From contig NZ_BONP01000032.1 in NCBI RefSeq assembly GCF_016862775.1, positions 1 to 40,165 of the forward strand: a stretch of 40,165 nt of DNA, given 5' to 3'. Shown piece by piece: positions 15,348-23,828 of this stretch. Source of the stretch: Cellulomonas phragmiteti. GTDB taxonomy: Bacteria > Actinomycetota > Actinomycetes > Actinomycetales > Cellulomonadaceae. Positions within the stretch are counted from its first letter, which is position 1. The number at the start of each line of letters is the position of its first letter. The position numbers and the translations under genes are program-made. Under the pieces are notes generated by a model. The model made no database searches and was not told where the DNA came from. It saw nothing but the letters and a program-made list of their open reading frames with translations.

Positions 15348-16202
15348 TCAGGCGGTCTTGTCGGTCGACAGCGCCACCTCCCGGCCGGCCGCGACCTCGG
15401 CCGCGAGGGCCGTCGCGCGGTCCGCGGCCATGGCGGACGCATCCGACCCGAGCTGCTGGTGCAGCGGACCGTCGCCCCGCTCGACGACCGTGACGATCGC
15501 CGCGGCGGCACGTGCCGGGTCGCCGGGCTGGCTGCCGGGCATCGCCAGGTGCGCCTCGACCATCGCCCGGATCGCCGGGTACGCGTCGCCCGCGTCACCG
15601 GTGAGCTCCAGGGAGCCCTCCCGCAGGAAGTCCGTGTCGAAGTAGCCGGGCTCGACGACGCTCACGCGGATCCCGTGGTCGGCGACCTCCGCGGCCAGCG
15701 CCTCGGTCAGGCCCTCGACGGCGAACTTGGCCGCGCTGTACAGGCCCCACCCGGGGAACGCGAGCAGCCCGAGGATCGACGACATGGTGACGACGTGCCC
15801 CGAGCCGGCGGCGCGCATGACCGGCAGCACCGTGCGCAGCACGTTCCACGTGCCGTGGACCTGGACGTCGAGCATGCGGCGCACGTCGTCGTCGCTGGTC
15901 TCCTCGACGGCGCCGAGGTAGCCGTAGCCGGCGTTGTTGACGACGACGTCGACGCCGCCGAACCGGTCGACGGTCGCGGCGACGGCGGCCCGGACGGACG
16001 CCTCGTCGCTCAGCGTCACCTCGAGCGCGAGGAGGTCGCCGGTCGGGGTGCCGTCGAGGGCGGCGAGCAGGCGGTCGGTCGAGCGGGTGGTGGCGGCGAC
16101 GCGGTCGCCGCGCTCCAGCAGGTGGCGCACCAGCGCCAGCCCGAGGCCGCGGGACGTGCCCGTGACGAACCAGGTGGCGGGACGGTCGGTGGGGTAGCTC
16201 AT
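15348..16202 (-). CDS. short-chain dehydrogenase/reductase
   Basis: This is an NAD(P)-dependent oxidoreductase of 284 residues, classical SDR. The cofactor motif is TGTSRGLGLALV (about 14-25). NNAGYGYLG (about 88-96) marks the central strand. The catalytic Ser is in VVTMSSILGL, and Tyr-x-x-x-Lys is in YSAAKFAVEGLTEALA. After it comes the PG step VVEPGYFDTDFL. Ser/Thr/Arg in TGTSRG and an Arg-containing second strand (ATTRSTDRL) favour NADP(H). The start is the ATG at 16202, with GAGAGGAA upstream. The substrate is unknown. It is divergent from an XRE-type regulator, an arrangement in which the regulator usually controls the SDR gene. Confidence 0.9.
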   Translation of the reverse strand: MSYPTDRPATWFVTGTSRGLGLALVRHLLERGDRVAATTRSTDRLLAALDGTPTGDLLALEVTLSDEASVRAAVAATVDRFGGVDVVVNNAGYGYLGAVEETSDDDVRRMLDVQVHGTWNVLRTVLPVMRAAGSGHVVTMSSILGLLAFPGWGLYSAAKFAVEGLTEALAAEVADHGIRVSVVEPGYFDTDFLREGSLELTGDAGDAYPAIRAMVEAHLAMPGSQPGDPARAAAAIVTVVERGDGPLHQQLGSDASAMAADRATALAAEVAAGREVALSTDKTA

Positions 16203-16287
16203 GGTCGGTTCCTCTCGATCAGGGGGTGCGTCCAGCGTCGTCCGCGGACGGGCGCCGTGGGGGCGCACCACCTGCCCGGCGAGGACC

Positions 16288-16324
16288 AGGACGCGCGTGC
16301 CTAGGACGCGCAGGGCCAGGCACG
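16288..16324. promoter_or_regulatory. repeats in the SDR / XRE-regulator divergent region
   Basis: The direct repeats AGGACGCGC at 16288-16296 and 16303-16311 are 15 bases apart. They interlock with the inverted pair CGTGCCT (16296-16302) and AGGCACG (16318-16324). They lie 30-65 bases before the regulator start. This is a candidate operator for the regulator encoded at 16354. Confidence 0.4.
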
Positions 16325-16353
16325 CCGCGACGCCGCTGCGGCAGGATCGACCC

Positions 16354-17214
16354 GTGGCCGACGTCAACCGCGAGCTCGCCGACTTCCTGCGTCGCGCCCG
16401 CAGCCAGGTCGACCCCGAGCGTGCCGGGCTGCCCGCCGACGGACGCGTCCGGCGGGTGAAGGGTCTGCGCCGCGAGGAGGTCGCGCTGCTCGCACGCGTG
16501 TCGACCGACTACTACACGCGCCTCGAGCAGGGACGCCGCATCGTGCCGTCCGCGGGTGTCGTGGACGCGATCGCGACGGCCCTCGACCTCGACGAGGCCG
16601 GGCGCGCGCACCTCGTCCACCTCGTCGGGGCGTCCCCGCGCCCGACCCCGCGACCCACCCGCGCGCAGAGCGCCCGCCGCGGTCTGCACCAGCTGATCGA
16701 CACGCTCGACGACGTCCCTGCGATGCTGCTCGGCCGCCGCACCGACGTCCTGGCGACCAACCGGCTCGCCCGCGCGCTGCTCACCGACTTCGACGCGATG
16801 CCGGCCAAGGACCGCAACTACGCGCGGTGGATGTTCCTCGACCCGCAGGCCCGCGAGCGCCTGGTCGACTGGGACGCGCAGGCCCGCACGGTCGTCGAGA
16901 ACCTGCGCCTCGACGCGGGCCGCGACCCGCACGACGCGGCGACGCAGGGGCTCGTGGGTGCGCTCACGATCACCAGCCCGGAGTTCGCGCGCTGGTGGGA
17001 GGAGCACCGCGTGCACCAGCGCACGTTCGGTGACAAGCACTTCCGGCACCCGGTCGTCGGGGAGCTGACGCTGCAGTACGAGACGCTGACGACGCCGGGC
17101 GACCCGGACCAGGCGCTGTTCCTGTTCACGGCCGAGCCGGGGTCGCCGTCGCGGGCGGCGCTGGACCTGCTGGTCAGCTGGACGCTGACCCGGGCCCGCC
17201 CCACCTCCGGCTGA
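16354..17214 (+). CDS. XRE-family regulator with MmyB-like ligand domain
   Basis: The 286-residue product starts at the GTG at 16354. The N-terminal helix-turn-helix (about 5-80) has LADFLRRARSQVDPE, then VKGLRREEVALLARVSTDYY and TRLEQGRRIVPSAGVVDAIA. That is the signature of the MmyB-type XRE regulators common in actinobacteria. The C-terminal half (about 105-275) is the MmyB/MLTR ligand-binding type: DVPAMLLGRRTDVLATNRLA, then YARWMFLDPQARERLVDW and RTFGDKHFRHPVVGELTL. These proteins often bind small hydrophobic ligands and control a divergent oxidoreductase, here the SDR. The ligand is unknown. Confidence 0.9.
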   Translation: MADVNRELADFLRRARSQVDPERAGLPADGRVRRVKGLRREEVALLARVSTDYYTRLEQGRRIVPSAGVVDAIATALDLDEAGRAHLVHLVGASPRPTPRPTRAQSARRGLHQLIDTLDDVPAMLLGRRTDVLATNRLARALLTDFDAMPAKDRNYARWMFLDPQARERLVDWDAQARTVVENLRLDAGRDPHDAATQGLVGALTITSPEFARWWEEHRVHQRTFGDKHFRHPVVGELTLQYETLTTPGDPDQALFLFTAEPGSPSRAALDLLVSWTLTRARPTSG

Positions 17215-17335
17215 GCCGCCGCACCTCTGCCGGGCGCGCCGTCCCAAGCGCGTGGACGTCCCCGTCGACCGGCGCGGTCCGCGGGGCTACCGTGGTCGGG
17301 AGTCCTCCGGCGTTGTCGCGGGAAGGGGTGGTGGC

Positions 17336-19666
17336 GTGGAGCACGTCCGTGCCCCCTCGGCCCGCGCGCTCGCGCCCCGACCGCACCGGCCCGGCCCCGG
17401 CCCGGGGCACCTCGGGTCCGGGCCGCTCGACGGTGCCGCGGGCAACGCGGCCACCGCGCGACTCGTCCACTCTCACAGCCGACCTCCTGTGGGCACGACC
17501 GCGCCGCGCGCGCTGCCGCCGATCGACCTGGCCGACGTCGACGCCGCCCGCGCGCGCACCGGAGCGAGCGACTGGCGCCGGCTCGTCCAGGGCATCGCAG
17601 CCCTCAGCGGGCTCGGGGGCGTCGGGCGCGTCCTGGGGGCGGGCGCCGGCGACGTGCACCCCGTGCGCGCTGCGGCCGAGCGGGTCGGTGACGGCTGGGG
17701 TCTGCTCGGCGCGGGCAGCGCCGTCCCCGGCGACGTGCGCCGCCCGTACGAGCAGAGCTTCGGGAGCGACCTGTCCGCGGCGCGCATGCACGTCGGCAGC
17801 CCGGCCGCCCGCGCGGTGACGTCGGGGTTCGGCGTCGAGGCGATGACGGTCGACCACCACATGCTCTTCGCCGGCACACCCAGCCCGCGGGTGCTGGGGC
17901 ACGAGCTCGCGCACGTCGCCCAGCACGCGCAGCGCACCGCCCCGCCGACCAACACGTCCTTGCGGGCCGCCCGCCCCGGCTCGGACGTCGAGCGCGACGC
18001 CGACGCGGCCGCTGCCGCCGCGCTGAGCGGCCGGCCGCACGCCCCCCGGGTCGCGGGCGGCGAGGACGTCAGCATGCTCGCCCCGCTGGCGATCCTCGCG
18101 ATCGCGGCCCTCGTCGCCGGTGGCGGCGTCGCGGTGGCCGCCGAGGTCTACGGACCGTCGTACGAGGAGAACCAGCGGCGGGCCGCCGAGCGCAGCGCCG
18201 ACCCGTCGCTGGGTGCCTGGGCGGAGGCGGCGTGGCTGTGGGTGCCCGTGGGCGGCACGGCGTCACGCATCTGGGAGGCGCAGAGCCCGGTCGAGCGGTA
18301 CCTCAACGTCGCGATGATGCCGCTCGACGTGCTCACGCTCGGGGCGCTCGGCTCGGCGGCGATGAAGATCAGCAGCCTGGGCCTGTGGCGCACCGCCGTC
18401 GCGCGGGCCGCGCCGGGTGAGCTCGCGGCGCTCGGCCGCGAGGGGGTCGCCGTCGCCACGCGGGCGGAGGTGCAGGCCCAGGCGCGTGCCGCCCTCGAGG
18501 CCGGGCAGGCCGTGATCGCCACCGTCGGGCGACGCAACCACGCCATCGTCTTCGTGCAGGTCGAGGGCCAGCTGTACCGGCTCACGGGCGGTGCGCTGCG
18601 CAGCATGGCGGTGCGGTCGATGGAGTCGTTCGCGCCCCGCAGCATCAACGCCTTCCACGTACTCGGCGGCACCGAGGCCAGCGCCCGCATCCTCGCCGAG
18701 GCCCAGATGCTGGCTCGCACGTGGGGGCCGGGCATCGGGTTCTCGTTCCGCAGCTGCGGCCTGAGCACGGCGCGCCTGGCCGAGTCGGGGCTGCTGTCCC
18801 TGGGGTCCGGGGGCCTGGGGCTCGCGGGCGGCCGCGCGTACCTGCCGGTGACGGTGATCGGTGCGCTGGCCGAGCGCGGCGGCGTCACCATGTCCCAGCA
18901 GGGCGCGCGGTGGATGCTGCTGGGCACCGGCATGCAGTTCGGCCTGCTGGGCACCGCGCGCAGCACCGTCAACGTCGTGACCAACCCCCAGACGACCCTG
19001 GCGGTCGGCGGTGCGGTCGTCGACGTGTTCACCTGGGCCAGCGACCTGCTGGGCCCCGCGGCCGCGGACCTCGCCCCGCCGCAGTCGTCCGGCGGCGACG
19101 CGGCCCCGGACCCCCTGGCCGAGATGCAGGTGTCGTCGTCCGACCTCGACGCGGCGCTCGTCGCGACCGACCCCGGGGACGCGGGCATCGCGCTGGCCGC
19201 GGCGCCGGAGGCGTACCTCGCGGTGCAGAACTGGGTCGAGCTGGCATCCAGCGCCGAGGCGAACGTCTCGCAGCCGCTGACGCTGGAGCCGCACTACACG
19301 TTCCTCGCGACCGCCGACCCGGTCAGCGCGCCGCCGCCCGTCGACCTGGGTGCGGTCGTGGACCTGCGGGCCGCCGTCGAGAGCACCCCCGGTGAGGACG
19401 CGCACCTCGACGACGACTGGATCGTCCAGGTCTCCAGCCGCCCGGAGTACGCCGCGGCCGCCTTCCGGTTCGTCGACGCCCTGCACGCCGCCGTGGACCA
19501 GCAGGACCACGACCGCATCCTCGACGACGTGGCGACGTACTTCGACGTGCCGACGCCCCGCCCGGCGGAGCGAGCGGCCGCCGCGGCGCTGGCCCTGGCC
19601 CGCGCTGGCCTCGCCGGCGCCGACCTGGAGGGCGCCCGGTCCCGGCTGGAACAGGTCAGCCGCTGA
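17336..19666 (+). CDS. DUF4157 protein with central membrane region and possible papain-like domain
   Basis: The start is the GTG at 17336 behind GGAAGGGG, giving 776 residues. The N-terminal 110 residues are low-complexity, Pro/Arg/Ala-rich. The DUF4157 domain (about 130-200) has RRPYEQSFGSDLSAARMHVG and the zinc motif HELAHVAQ at 189-196. DUF4157 is found with extracellular contractile-injection and polymorphic-toxin proteins. A hydrophobic segment follows (about 242-266, LAPLAILAIAALVAGGGVA), then a second one near 320-340. A middle domain has GRRNHAIVFVQVEGQLYRL with His402 and FSFRSCGLSTARLAESG with Cys474. His before Cys is the order of permuted papain/LRAT-like folds. The C-terminal 200 residues are acidic with no recognised domain. 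There is no signal peptide, and no injection-system genes are nearby. It converges on the next gene with an 11-base overlap. Confidence 0.72.
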   Translation: MEHVRAPSARALAPRPHRPGPGPGHLGSGPLDGAAGNAATARLVHSHSRPPVGTTAPRALPPIDLADVDAARARTGASDWRRLVQGIAALSGLGGVGRVLGAGAGDVHPVRAAAERVGDGWGLLGAGSAVPGDVRRPYEQSFGSDLSAARMHVGSPAARAVTSGFGVEAMTVDHHMLFAGTPSPRVLGHELAHVAQHAQRTAPPTNTSLRAARPGSDVERDADAAAAAALSGRPHAPRVAGGEDVSMLAPLAILAIAALVAGGGVAVAAEVYGPSYEENQRRAAERSADPSLGAWAEAAWLWVPVGGTASRIWEAQSPVERYLNVAMMPLDVLTLGALGSAAMKISSLGLWRTAVARAAPGELAALGREGVAVATRAEVQAQARAALEAGQAVIATVGRRNHAIVFVQVEGQLYRLTGGALRSMAVRSMESFAPRSINAFHVLGGTEASARILAEAQMLARTWGPGIGFSFRSCGLSTARLAESGLLSLGSGGLGLAGGRAYLPVTVIGALAERGGVTMSQQGARWMLLGTGMQFGLLGTARSTVNVVTNPQTTLAVGGAVVDVFTWASDLLGPAAADLAPPQSSGGDAAPDPLAEMQVSSSDLDAALVATDPGDAGIALAAAPEAYLAVQNWVELASSAEANVSQPLTLEPHYTFLATADPVSAPPPVDLGAVVDLRAAVESTPGEDAHLDDDWIVQVSSRPEYAAAAFRFVDALHAAVDQQDHDRILDDVATYFDVPTPRPAERAAAAALALARAGLAGADLEGARSRLEQVSR

Positions 19667-19982
19667 GCGGGCCCGACGCGTCAGCGCACGCGGCCAGCAC
19701 GTGCGGCAGCGCCGACGTCACCCGGTTGCCGGCGGCGGGCAGCCCGACGAGCACGGCCGACAGCACCTCGGCACGCGAGGCGCCGAGCTCGAGGGCCCGC
19801 CGCGTGTGGAAGTCCAGGCCGCTGTGCAGCCCGGTGGCGGCCAGCACCGCGAGGTAGGCGATCTCCTGGGTGCGCTCGTCGAGCGCGCTGGCGTCGCCGA
19901 GCTCCCCGACGGCCCGCATCCAGGCCCCGAACTGCGCGGGCGTCTCCCGAGCGAACGCCTCGAACGCCTCGGACACGCTCAT
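19656..19982 (-). CDS. carboxymuconolactone-decarboxylase-like protein without redox cysteines
   Basis: The 108-residue product is of the AhpD/CMD fold. The start is the ATG at 19982 with GGAGGGAGC just upstream. The core helix pair is ERTQEIAYLAVLAATGLHSG, then LDFHTRRALELGASRAEVLS. AhpD-type members have a CxxC three residues before the histidine. Here those positions read HSGL, so thiol peroxidase-type redox chemistry is excluded, and a decarboxylase-like or structural role is more likely. The C-terminal LVGLPAAGNRVTSALPHVL is typical. Its stop lies inside the 3' end of the DUF4157 gene (convergent). It sits downstream of the GH27-GH43 operon but behind that operon's terminator. Confidence 0.78.
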   Translation of the reverse strand: MSVSEAFEAFARETPAQFGAWMRAVGELGDASALDERTQEIAYLAVLAATGLHSGLDFHTRRALELGASRAEVLSAVLVGLPAAGNRVTSALPHVLAACADASGPLSG

Positions 19983-20028
19983 CGTGCGCTCCCTCCGTGC
20001 TGCCGACCCGACCCCGTCGACCGTAGGT

Positions 20029-20077
20029 CGCCGCCGTCCCGCGGGGGTCGGACGAAGGTCCCCGCGGGACGGCGGCG
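20029..20077 (-). terminator. terminator of the GH27-GH43 operon
   Basis: The perfect 18-bp arms CGCCGCCGTCCCGCGGGG and CCCCGCGGGACGGCGGCG flank a 13-base loop, 12 bases past the GH43 stop. It insulates the downstream CMD-like gene. Confidence 0.85.
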
Positions 20078-20089
20078 TCGGGGTGCGGG

Positions 20090-21895
20090 TCAGGACGCGC
20101 GGCTCCACTGGAACGTCGCCGCCGACGTGCACGTGCGCTGCTCCAGGGCGGCGCCGTCCGCCGTCGAGGCGCCGACGACGCCCACGCACCGGCCGCTGCC
20201 GCGGTTGACCAGCTGCTCGTAGCCGTCGCCGGTCGACCGCCACGAGAACTGCTGGTTGGCCCCGCCGTGGCAGGTGTACTGGATGAGTCGCCCCCCGTCC
20301 GCGGTGGACGCGCCGCTGACGTCCAGGCACCTGCCGCTGTGCACGCTGCGCAGCGTCACGTACCCGCCGCCGGCGTCGGTCACCTGCCAGCGCTGCCACG
20401 GCTGGCCGTTGCTCGCCCACTGCCCGACCACCGCGAGGTCGTCGCGGTTGGGGCTCTGCACGTCCATGACCTTGCCGCTGGCCCGGTTGACGACGCGCAC
20501 GTCCGTGGGCGTCGAGCCGCCGGCGCGCGTGAACTGCCAGCTGGTCACGTTGAACAGCTCACCCGTGCCGCCGGCGAACCGCAGGACCAGGTCCCGGGTG
20601 CCGGTCGCGCCGCTGACGGGGCACGTCGTGGTCGCCCACGACTGCCACCCACCCGTGCCCGGCACCGTGCACGTGCCGACCAGGGGACCGGTGGCGCTGT
20701 CGAGCCGCACCTCGATGCGACCCCCGCTCGTCGCCGACGCGACGCGCGCGCTGAACGTCGCTGCGCCGGCGCCGAACGCGACCCCCTTGACCCGCACCCA
20801 GTCGCCGTTGCTGATGAAGGCGAGGTTGAGGCCGCCCTCCGTGGCGCGCTCGGTCTCGACGCCGCTGGCCCAGGCCGTGGTCTCGGCCTGCTGCGTGACG
20901 TACGGGTCCAGCGGCTCGATCTGCGGCGGTCCGGCCGTGGTCATGTTCATGGTCGGGATCGAGCCGTCGGCGCCGTACGTGAACTGCTCGACGGCCACCG
21001 ACCGCGTGAAGCCGCCCCCGCCCGGCAGCGCACCGTTGTGGTAGAAGAAGTACGACCGGCCGCGGTAGTCGATCACGCCCGGGTGGTTGGTGAAGCTGCT
21101 GCCCTGGCGGGGCATGACCGTGCCGCGGTACGTCCACGGGCCCGTCGGGCCGGGCGCCGTGGAGTAGCCGATGAACTCGCTGCAGCACTCGGCGGCGAAC
21201 ACGTTGTAGTACATGCCGTTGCGCTGGTAAACCCACGGACCCTCCTCGTAGAGGGTGGGCCGGTTGGCGACGTTGCCCGGCCGGGTGCCGAAGCCTGCGG
21301 TCGTCAGCGGGATCCGGGTGGGGCTGCCGGCCAGCGACACCATGTCGCGGTTGAGCCGCGCCACCCACAGGTTCGGGTTGCCGTAGTAGAGGTACGCCTG
21401 GCCGTCGTCGTCGATCATCACGCTCGGGTCGATCTCGGAGTTGTCGACCAGCGGCCGGCCGATCGCGTCGCGGAACGGCCCCGTGGGGCTGTCGGACACC
21501 CCGACGCCGATGGCGTTGCCGCCGCCGCGCTTGACGACCGGCACGTAGAAGTAGAACCGCCCGTCGCGTTCGACCACCTGCCCGGCCCAGGCGTCGGACT
21601 GTGCCCACGAGAACGTCGCGAGGCTCATGGGGGAGCCGTGGTCGGTCCAGTTGACCATGTCGGTCGTCGAGAAGACGCGCCAGTCCCTCATGGTGAACCA
21701 GGTCGACCCGTCCTCGTCGTGGGTGGTGTAGACGTACAGGCGACCGTCGTGGACGAGCGGCGCCGGGTCGGCCGTGTAGATCGTCTGCACGATCGGGTTG
21801 TCCGCGCGGGCGGGCGCTGCGAGCGCCGCGGGGACGAGCAGCGCCCCGGCGACGAGGGCGGCGACGAGCACGCGTCGCGTCGCGCCGCGCCTCAT
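20090..21895 (-). CDS. secreted GH43 glycosidase with CBM6 and ricin-type lectin domains
   Basis: This is a 601-residue exported enzyme. The signal peptide is RRVLVAALVAGALLVPAALA with cleavage near PARA. The GH43 five-blade propeller (about 33-320) shows the three catalytic acids in context: Asp43 in TADPAPLVHDG, Asp156 in SEIDPSVMIDDDG and Glu218 in LYEEGPW. The sequence most resembles arabinoxylan arabinofuranohydrolases (XynD type). A CBM6-like module (about 335-460, QAETTAWASGVETERATEGG) follows, then a CBM13 beta-trefoil (about 470-601) with three repeats (QPWQRWQV, ANQQFSW, ATFQWSR). The ATG overlaps the upstream GH27 stop (ATGA), so the two are co-translated. The likely role is removing arabinose or xylose side chains from hemicellulose outside the cell. 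Confidence 0.92.
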   Translation of the reverse strand: MRRGATRRVLVAALVAGALLVPAALAAPARADNPIVQTIYTADPAPLVHDGRLYVYTTHDEDGSTWFTMRDWRVFSTTDMVNWTDHGSPMSLATFSWAQSDAWAGQVVERDGRFYFYVPVVKRGGGNAIGVGVSDSPTGPFRDAIGRPLVDNSEIDPSVMIDDDGQAYLYYGNPNLWVARLNRDMVSLAGSPTRIPLTTAGFGTRPGNVANRPTLYEEGPWVYQRNGMYYNVFAAECCSEFIGYSTAPGPTGPWTYRGTVMPRQGSSFTNHPGVIDYRGRSYFFYHNGALPGGGGFTRSVAVEQFTYGADGSIPTMNMTTAGPPQIEPLDPYVTQQAETTAWASGVETERATEGGLNLAFISNGDWVRVKGVAFGAGAATFSARVASATSGGRIEVRLDSATGPLVGTCTVPGTGGWQSWATTTCPVSGATGTRDLVLRFAGGTGELFNVTSWQFTRAGGSTPTDVRVVNRASGKVMDVQSPNRDDLAVVGQWASNGQPWQRWQVTDAGGGYVTLRSVHSGRCLDVSGASTADGGRLIQYTCHGGANQQFSWRSTGDGYEQLVNRGSGRCVGVVGASTADGAALEQRTCTSAATFQWSRAS

Positions 21896-23586
21896 CGCCG
21901 GGTCCAGCGCTGGTTGGCGGCGCCGGAGCAGTGCCACAGCAGCACGCCGGTCCCGTTGGCGGTGAGGTTGCGGTCGACGTCGAGGCACAGCCCGGAGCGC
22001 ACGCCGCGGATGGTGCCGTCCGACTGGTGGGTCCACTGCTGGTTGGTGCCGCCGTTGCAGTCCCAGAGCTGCACCGCGGTGCCCGCGGTGGCGCTCGGCG
22101 GGGCGTCGAGGCACTTGCCGAGCACGCGCAGCTGCGCGTTCGTGGCCTCCCAGCGCTGGTTGGCGCCGCCGTGGCAGTCCCAGATCGTCGGGCGGGTGCC
22201 GTTGGCGGTCGCGCTGTTGGGGGTGTCGAGGCACCGGCCGGAGGCGGCGCTGACGAGCGTCGCGCCCGTCGGCTGGGGTGTCGGCGTGGGCGTGGGCTCG
22301 CCGGGGGTGCCCCCGGTGGTCACGCGGTAGAGCACCACGCCGTGCGCGGGCACGTTCGCGGTCAGCCGGTCCGCGGTCTGACCCGACGCACCGGTCCACA
22401 GGTCGCGGAACGTCGACGTCCGCGTGGGCAGCCCGGCCTCGGCGAGCGTCGCGGAGATCGTGCGCGCGCTGTTGCCGCGGTTGAGCAGCGCCACGGCTGC
22501 CGACCCGTCGGCCAGGGGCTTGACCCACACCTCGGCGTCGCCGTCGTCCCGCACGCGGTCGGCCTGGCGCACCAGGGGGTCCTGGTCGATGGCCAGCACC
22601 TCGCGGTTGGTGAGGACCGCGCGCACGTCGGCGCTCATGTTCCGCATGTCGTTGCCCGCGATGAGCGGGGCCGAGAGCATCGCCCACATGCTCATGTGGG
22701 CGCGGTTCTCCGTGGGCGTCAGCGTGTTGCGCACGCCGACCATGAGCATGTCGGGGTCGTTGTACTGCCCCGGCCTCGTCCACTCCCGCATCGGCTCGAT
22801 GATGTCGAGGGCCTCGGTGATGCCGACGAAGCACCAGTGGTCGGACGGCGGGCAGCCCGTGGACCAGGCGTCCTTGAGGTCCTCCGACGTGCGCCACATG
22901 TCCGCGAACGCGCCCCAGCCGGAGTACGTGGGTGCGGTGTTGGTGTGGGCGCTGTTGGGGTTGATCGAGTAGACGATGGGCCGCCCGGTGGCCTTGAGGG
23001 CGTCACCGAACTTCTTGAACAGCGCCGCCTGCTCCTGCACGGTGCCGCGCGGGTCGCACCAGTCGTGCTTGACGTAGTCGACGCCCCACGACGCGAACAG
23101 CTGGGCGTCGCGCGTCTCGTAGCCGTTGGACGACGTGCCGGGCCGGTTGCCGAAGTACTGGTCGCAGGTCTTCTCGCGCGGTGCGTGGTAGATCCCGAAC
23201 TTCAGGCCCTTGGAGTGGATGTAGTCGCCGAGGGCCTTCATGCCGGACGGGAAGCGCGAGGTGTTCGCCCGCAGGTTGCCGGCGGCGTCGCGGGTGTCCT
23301 GCATCCAGCAGTCGTCGACGACGACGTACTGGTAGCCGGCCGCGGCCATGCCGGAGCTGACCATCGCGTCCGCGGACTGCCGGATCATCTGCTCGTTGAT
23401 GTTGCAGTAGAAGGTGTTCCAGCTGTTCCAGCCGAGCGGCGGCAGGGGGGCGGGCTCGTCGACGGTGGGTGCGGGGGCGGCGGCCGCCGGGCCGGCGGGC
23501 GCGACGAGCCCGACGGCCGGGGTGACGAGCAGGGTCAGGGCGAGCGCGAGCGTGCGGAACCTGGAGCGCGGACGGGTGCGGGACAC
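21892..23586 (-). CDS. secreted GH27 alpha-galactosidase with ricin-type lectin domain
   Basis: This exported enzyme of 564 residues releases terminal alpha-galactose from galactomannan or oligosaccharides. The signal peptide ends near AGPAAAAPA (about 38). The GH27 barrel starts at PPLGWNSWNTFYCNI. Further marks are VVVDDCWM and the nucleophile Asp175 in YVKHDWCDP. The acid/base is in GQYNDPDMLMVG (Asp277/279), and HMSMWAMLSAPLIAGNDM is conserved. A C-terminal beta-sandwich follows, then the linker GEPTPTPTPQPTG. Last comes a CBM13 trefoil with three QxW repeats (ANQRW, TNQQW, ANQRW). The GTG start at 23586 has GAGGAGACC upstream. It is the first gene of the GH27-GH43 operon. Two LacI-type palindromes lie 140-210 bases upstream. 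Confidence 0.95.
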   Translation of the reverse strand: MSRTRPRSRFRTLALALTLLVTPAVGLVAPAGPAAAAPAPTVDEPAPLPPLGWNSWNTFYCNINEQMIRQSADAMVSSGMAAAGYQYVVVDDCWMQDTRDAAGNLRANTSRFPSGMKALGDYIHSKGLKFGIYHAPREKTCDQYFGNRPGTSSNGYETRDAQLFASWGVDYVKHDWCDPRGTVQEQAALFKKFGDALKATGRPIVYSINPNSAHTNTAPTYSGWGAFADMWRTSEDLKDAWSTGCPPSDHWCFVGITEALDIIEPMREWTRPGQYNDPDMLMVGVRNTLTPTENRAHMSMWAMLSAPLIAGNDMRNMSADVRAVLTNREVLAIDQDPLVRQADRVRDDGDAEVWVKPLADGSAAVALLNRGNSARTISATLAEAGLPTRTSTFRDLWTGASGQTADRLTANVPAHGVVLYRVTTGGTPGEPTPTPTPQPTGATLVSAASGRCLDTPNSATANGTRPTIWDCHGGANQRWEATNAQLRVLGKCLDAPPSATAGTAVQLWDCNGGTNQQWTHQSDGTIRGVRSGLCLDVDRNLTANGTGVLLWHCSGAANQRWTRR

Positions 23587-23725
23587 GGAGGTCTCCTCGG
23601 CGGACGTGGCCCGCGTGCGGGCCGGACCGACCCGGCGGACGTCGGTGTCCGTCGGGGCGTCACGTGCGGCGGCCGCCGCACGGGCGAGGTCCGTCCGTGC
23701 GCGGGGAACGGTCCAGCAGCCGATC

Positions 23726-23737
23726 GTGAACGTTCAC
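23726..23737. promoter_or_regulatory. LacI-type operator candidate 1 upstream of GH27
   Basis: GTGAACGTTCAC is a perfect 12-bp palindrome with a central CG, the form recognised by LacI-family sugar repressors. It lies 140 bases upstream of the GH27 start. No LacI gene is in the window, so the regulator would act from elsewhere. Confidence 0.55.
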
Positions 23738-23783
23738 AGCGTGCTGCCGAAGATCACGCACGGGCGGGGACGAGGTCCAGCGG

Positions 23784-23795
23784 TGAAACGCTTCG
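23784..23795. promoter_or_regulatory. LacI-type operator candidate 2 upstream of GH27
   Basis: TGAAACGCTTCG is an imperfect palindrome with central CG resembling GAAACGCTTTC-like LacI sites. It is 58 bases from candidate 1 and 34 bases beyond the GNAT stop, so it also lies downstream of that gene. Confidence 0.4.
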
Positions 23796-23828
23796 ACCGG
23801 CCGTGCTCGTCCGCCGCCTCGACGTCGG

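Noticed and set aside
17336..19666. complete contractile injection system locus
   Set aside because: Only the DUF4157 protein is present; no sheath, tube, baseplate or AAA loader genes lie within the window.
20090..22897. 935-residue reading of the GH43 gene
   Set aside because: The N-terminal extension is out-of-frame translation of GH27. The signal peptide starts at 21895 and overlaps the GH27 stop as ATGA.
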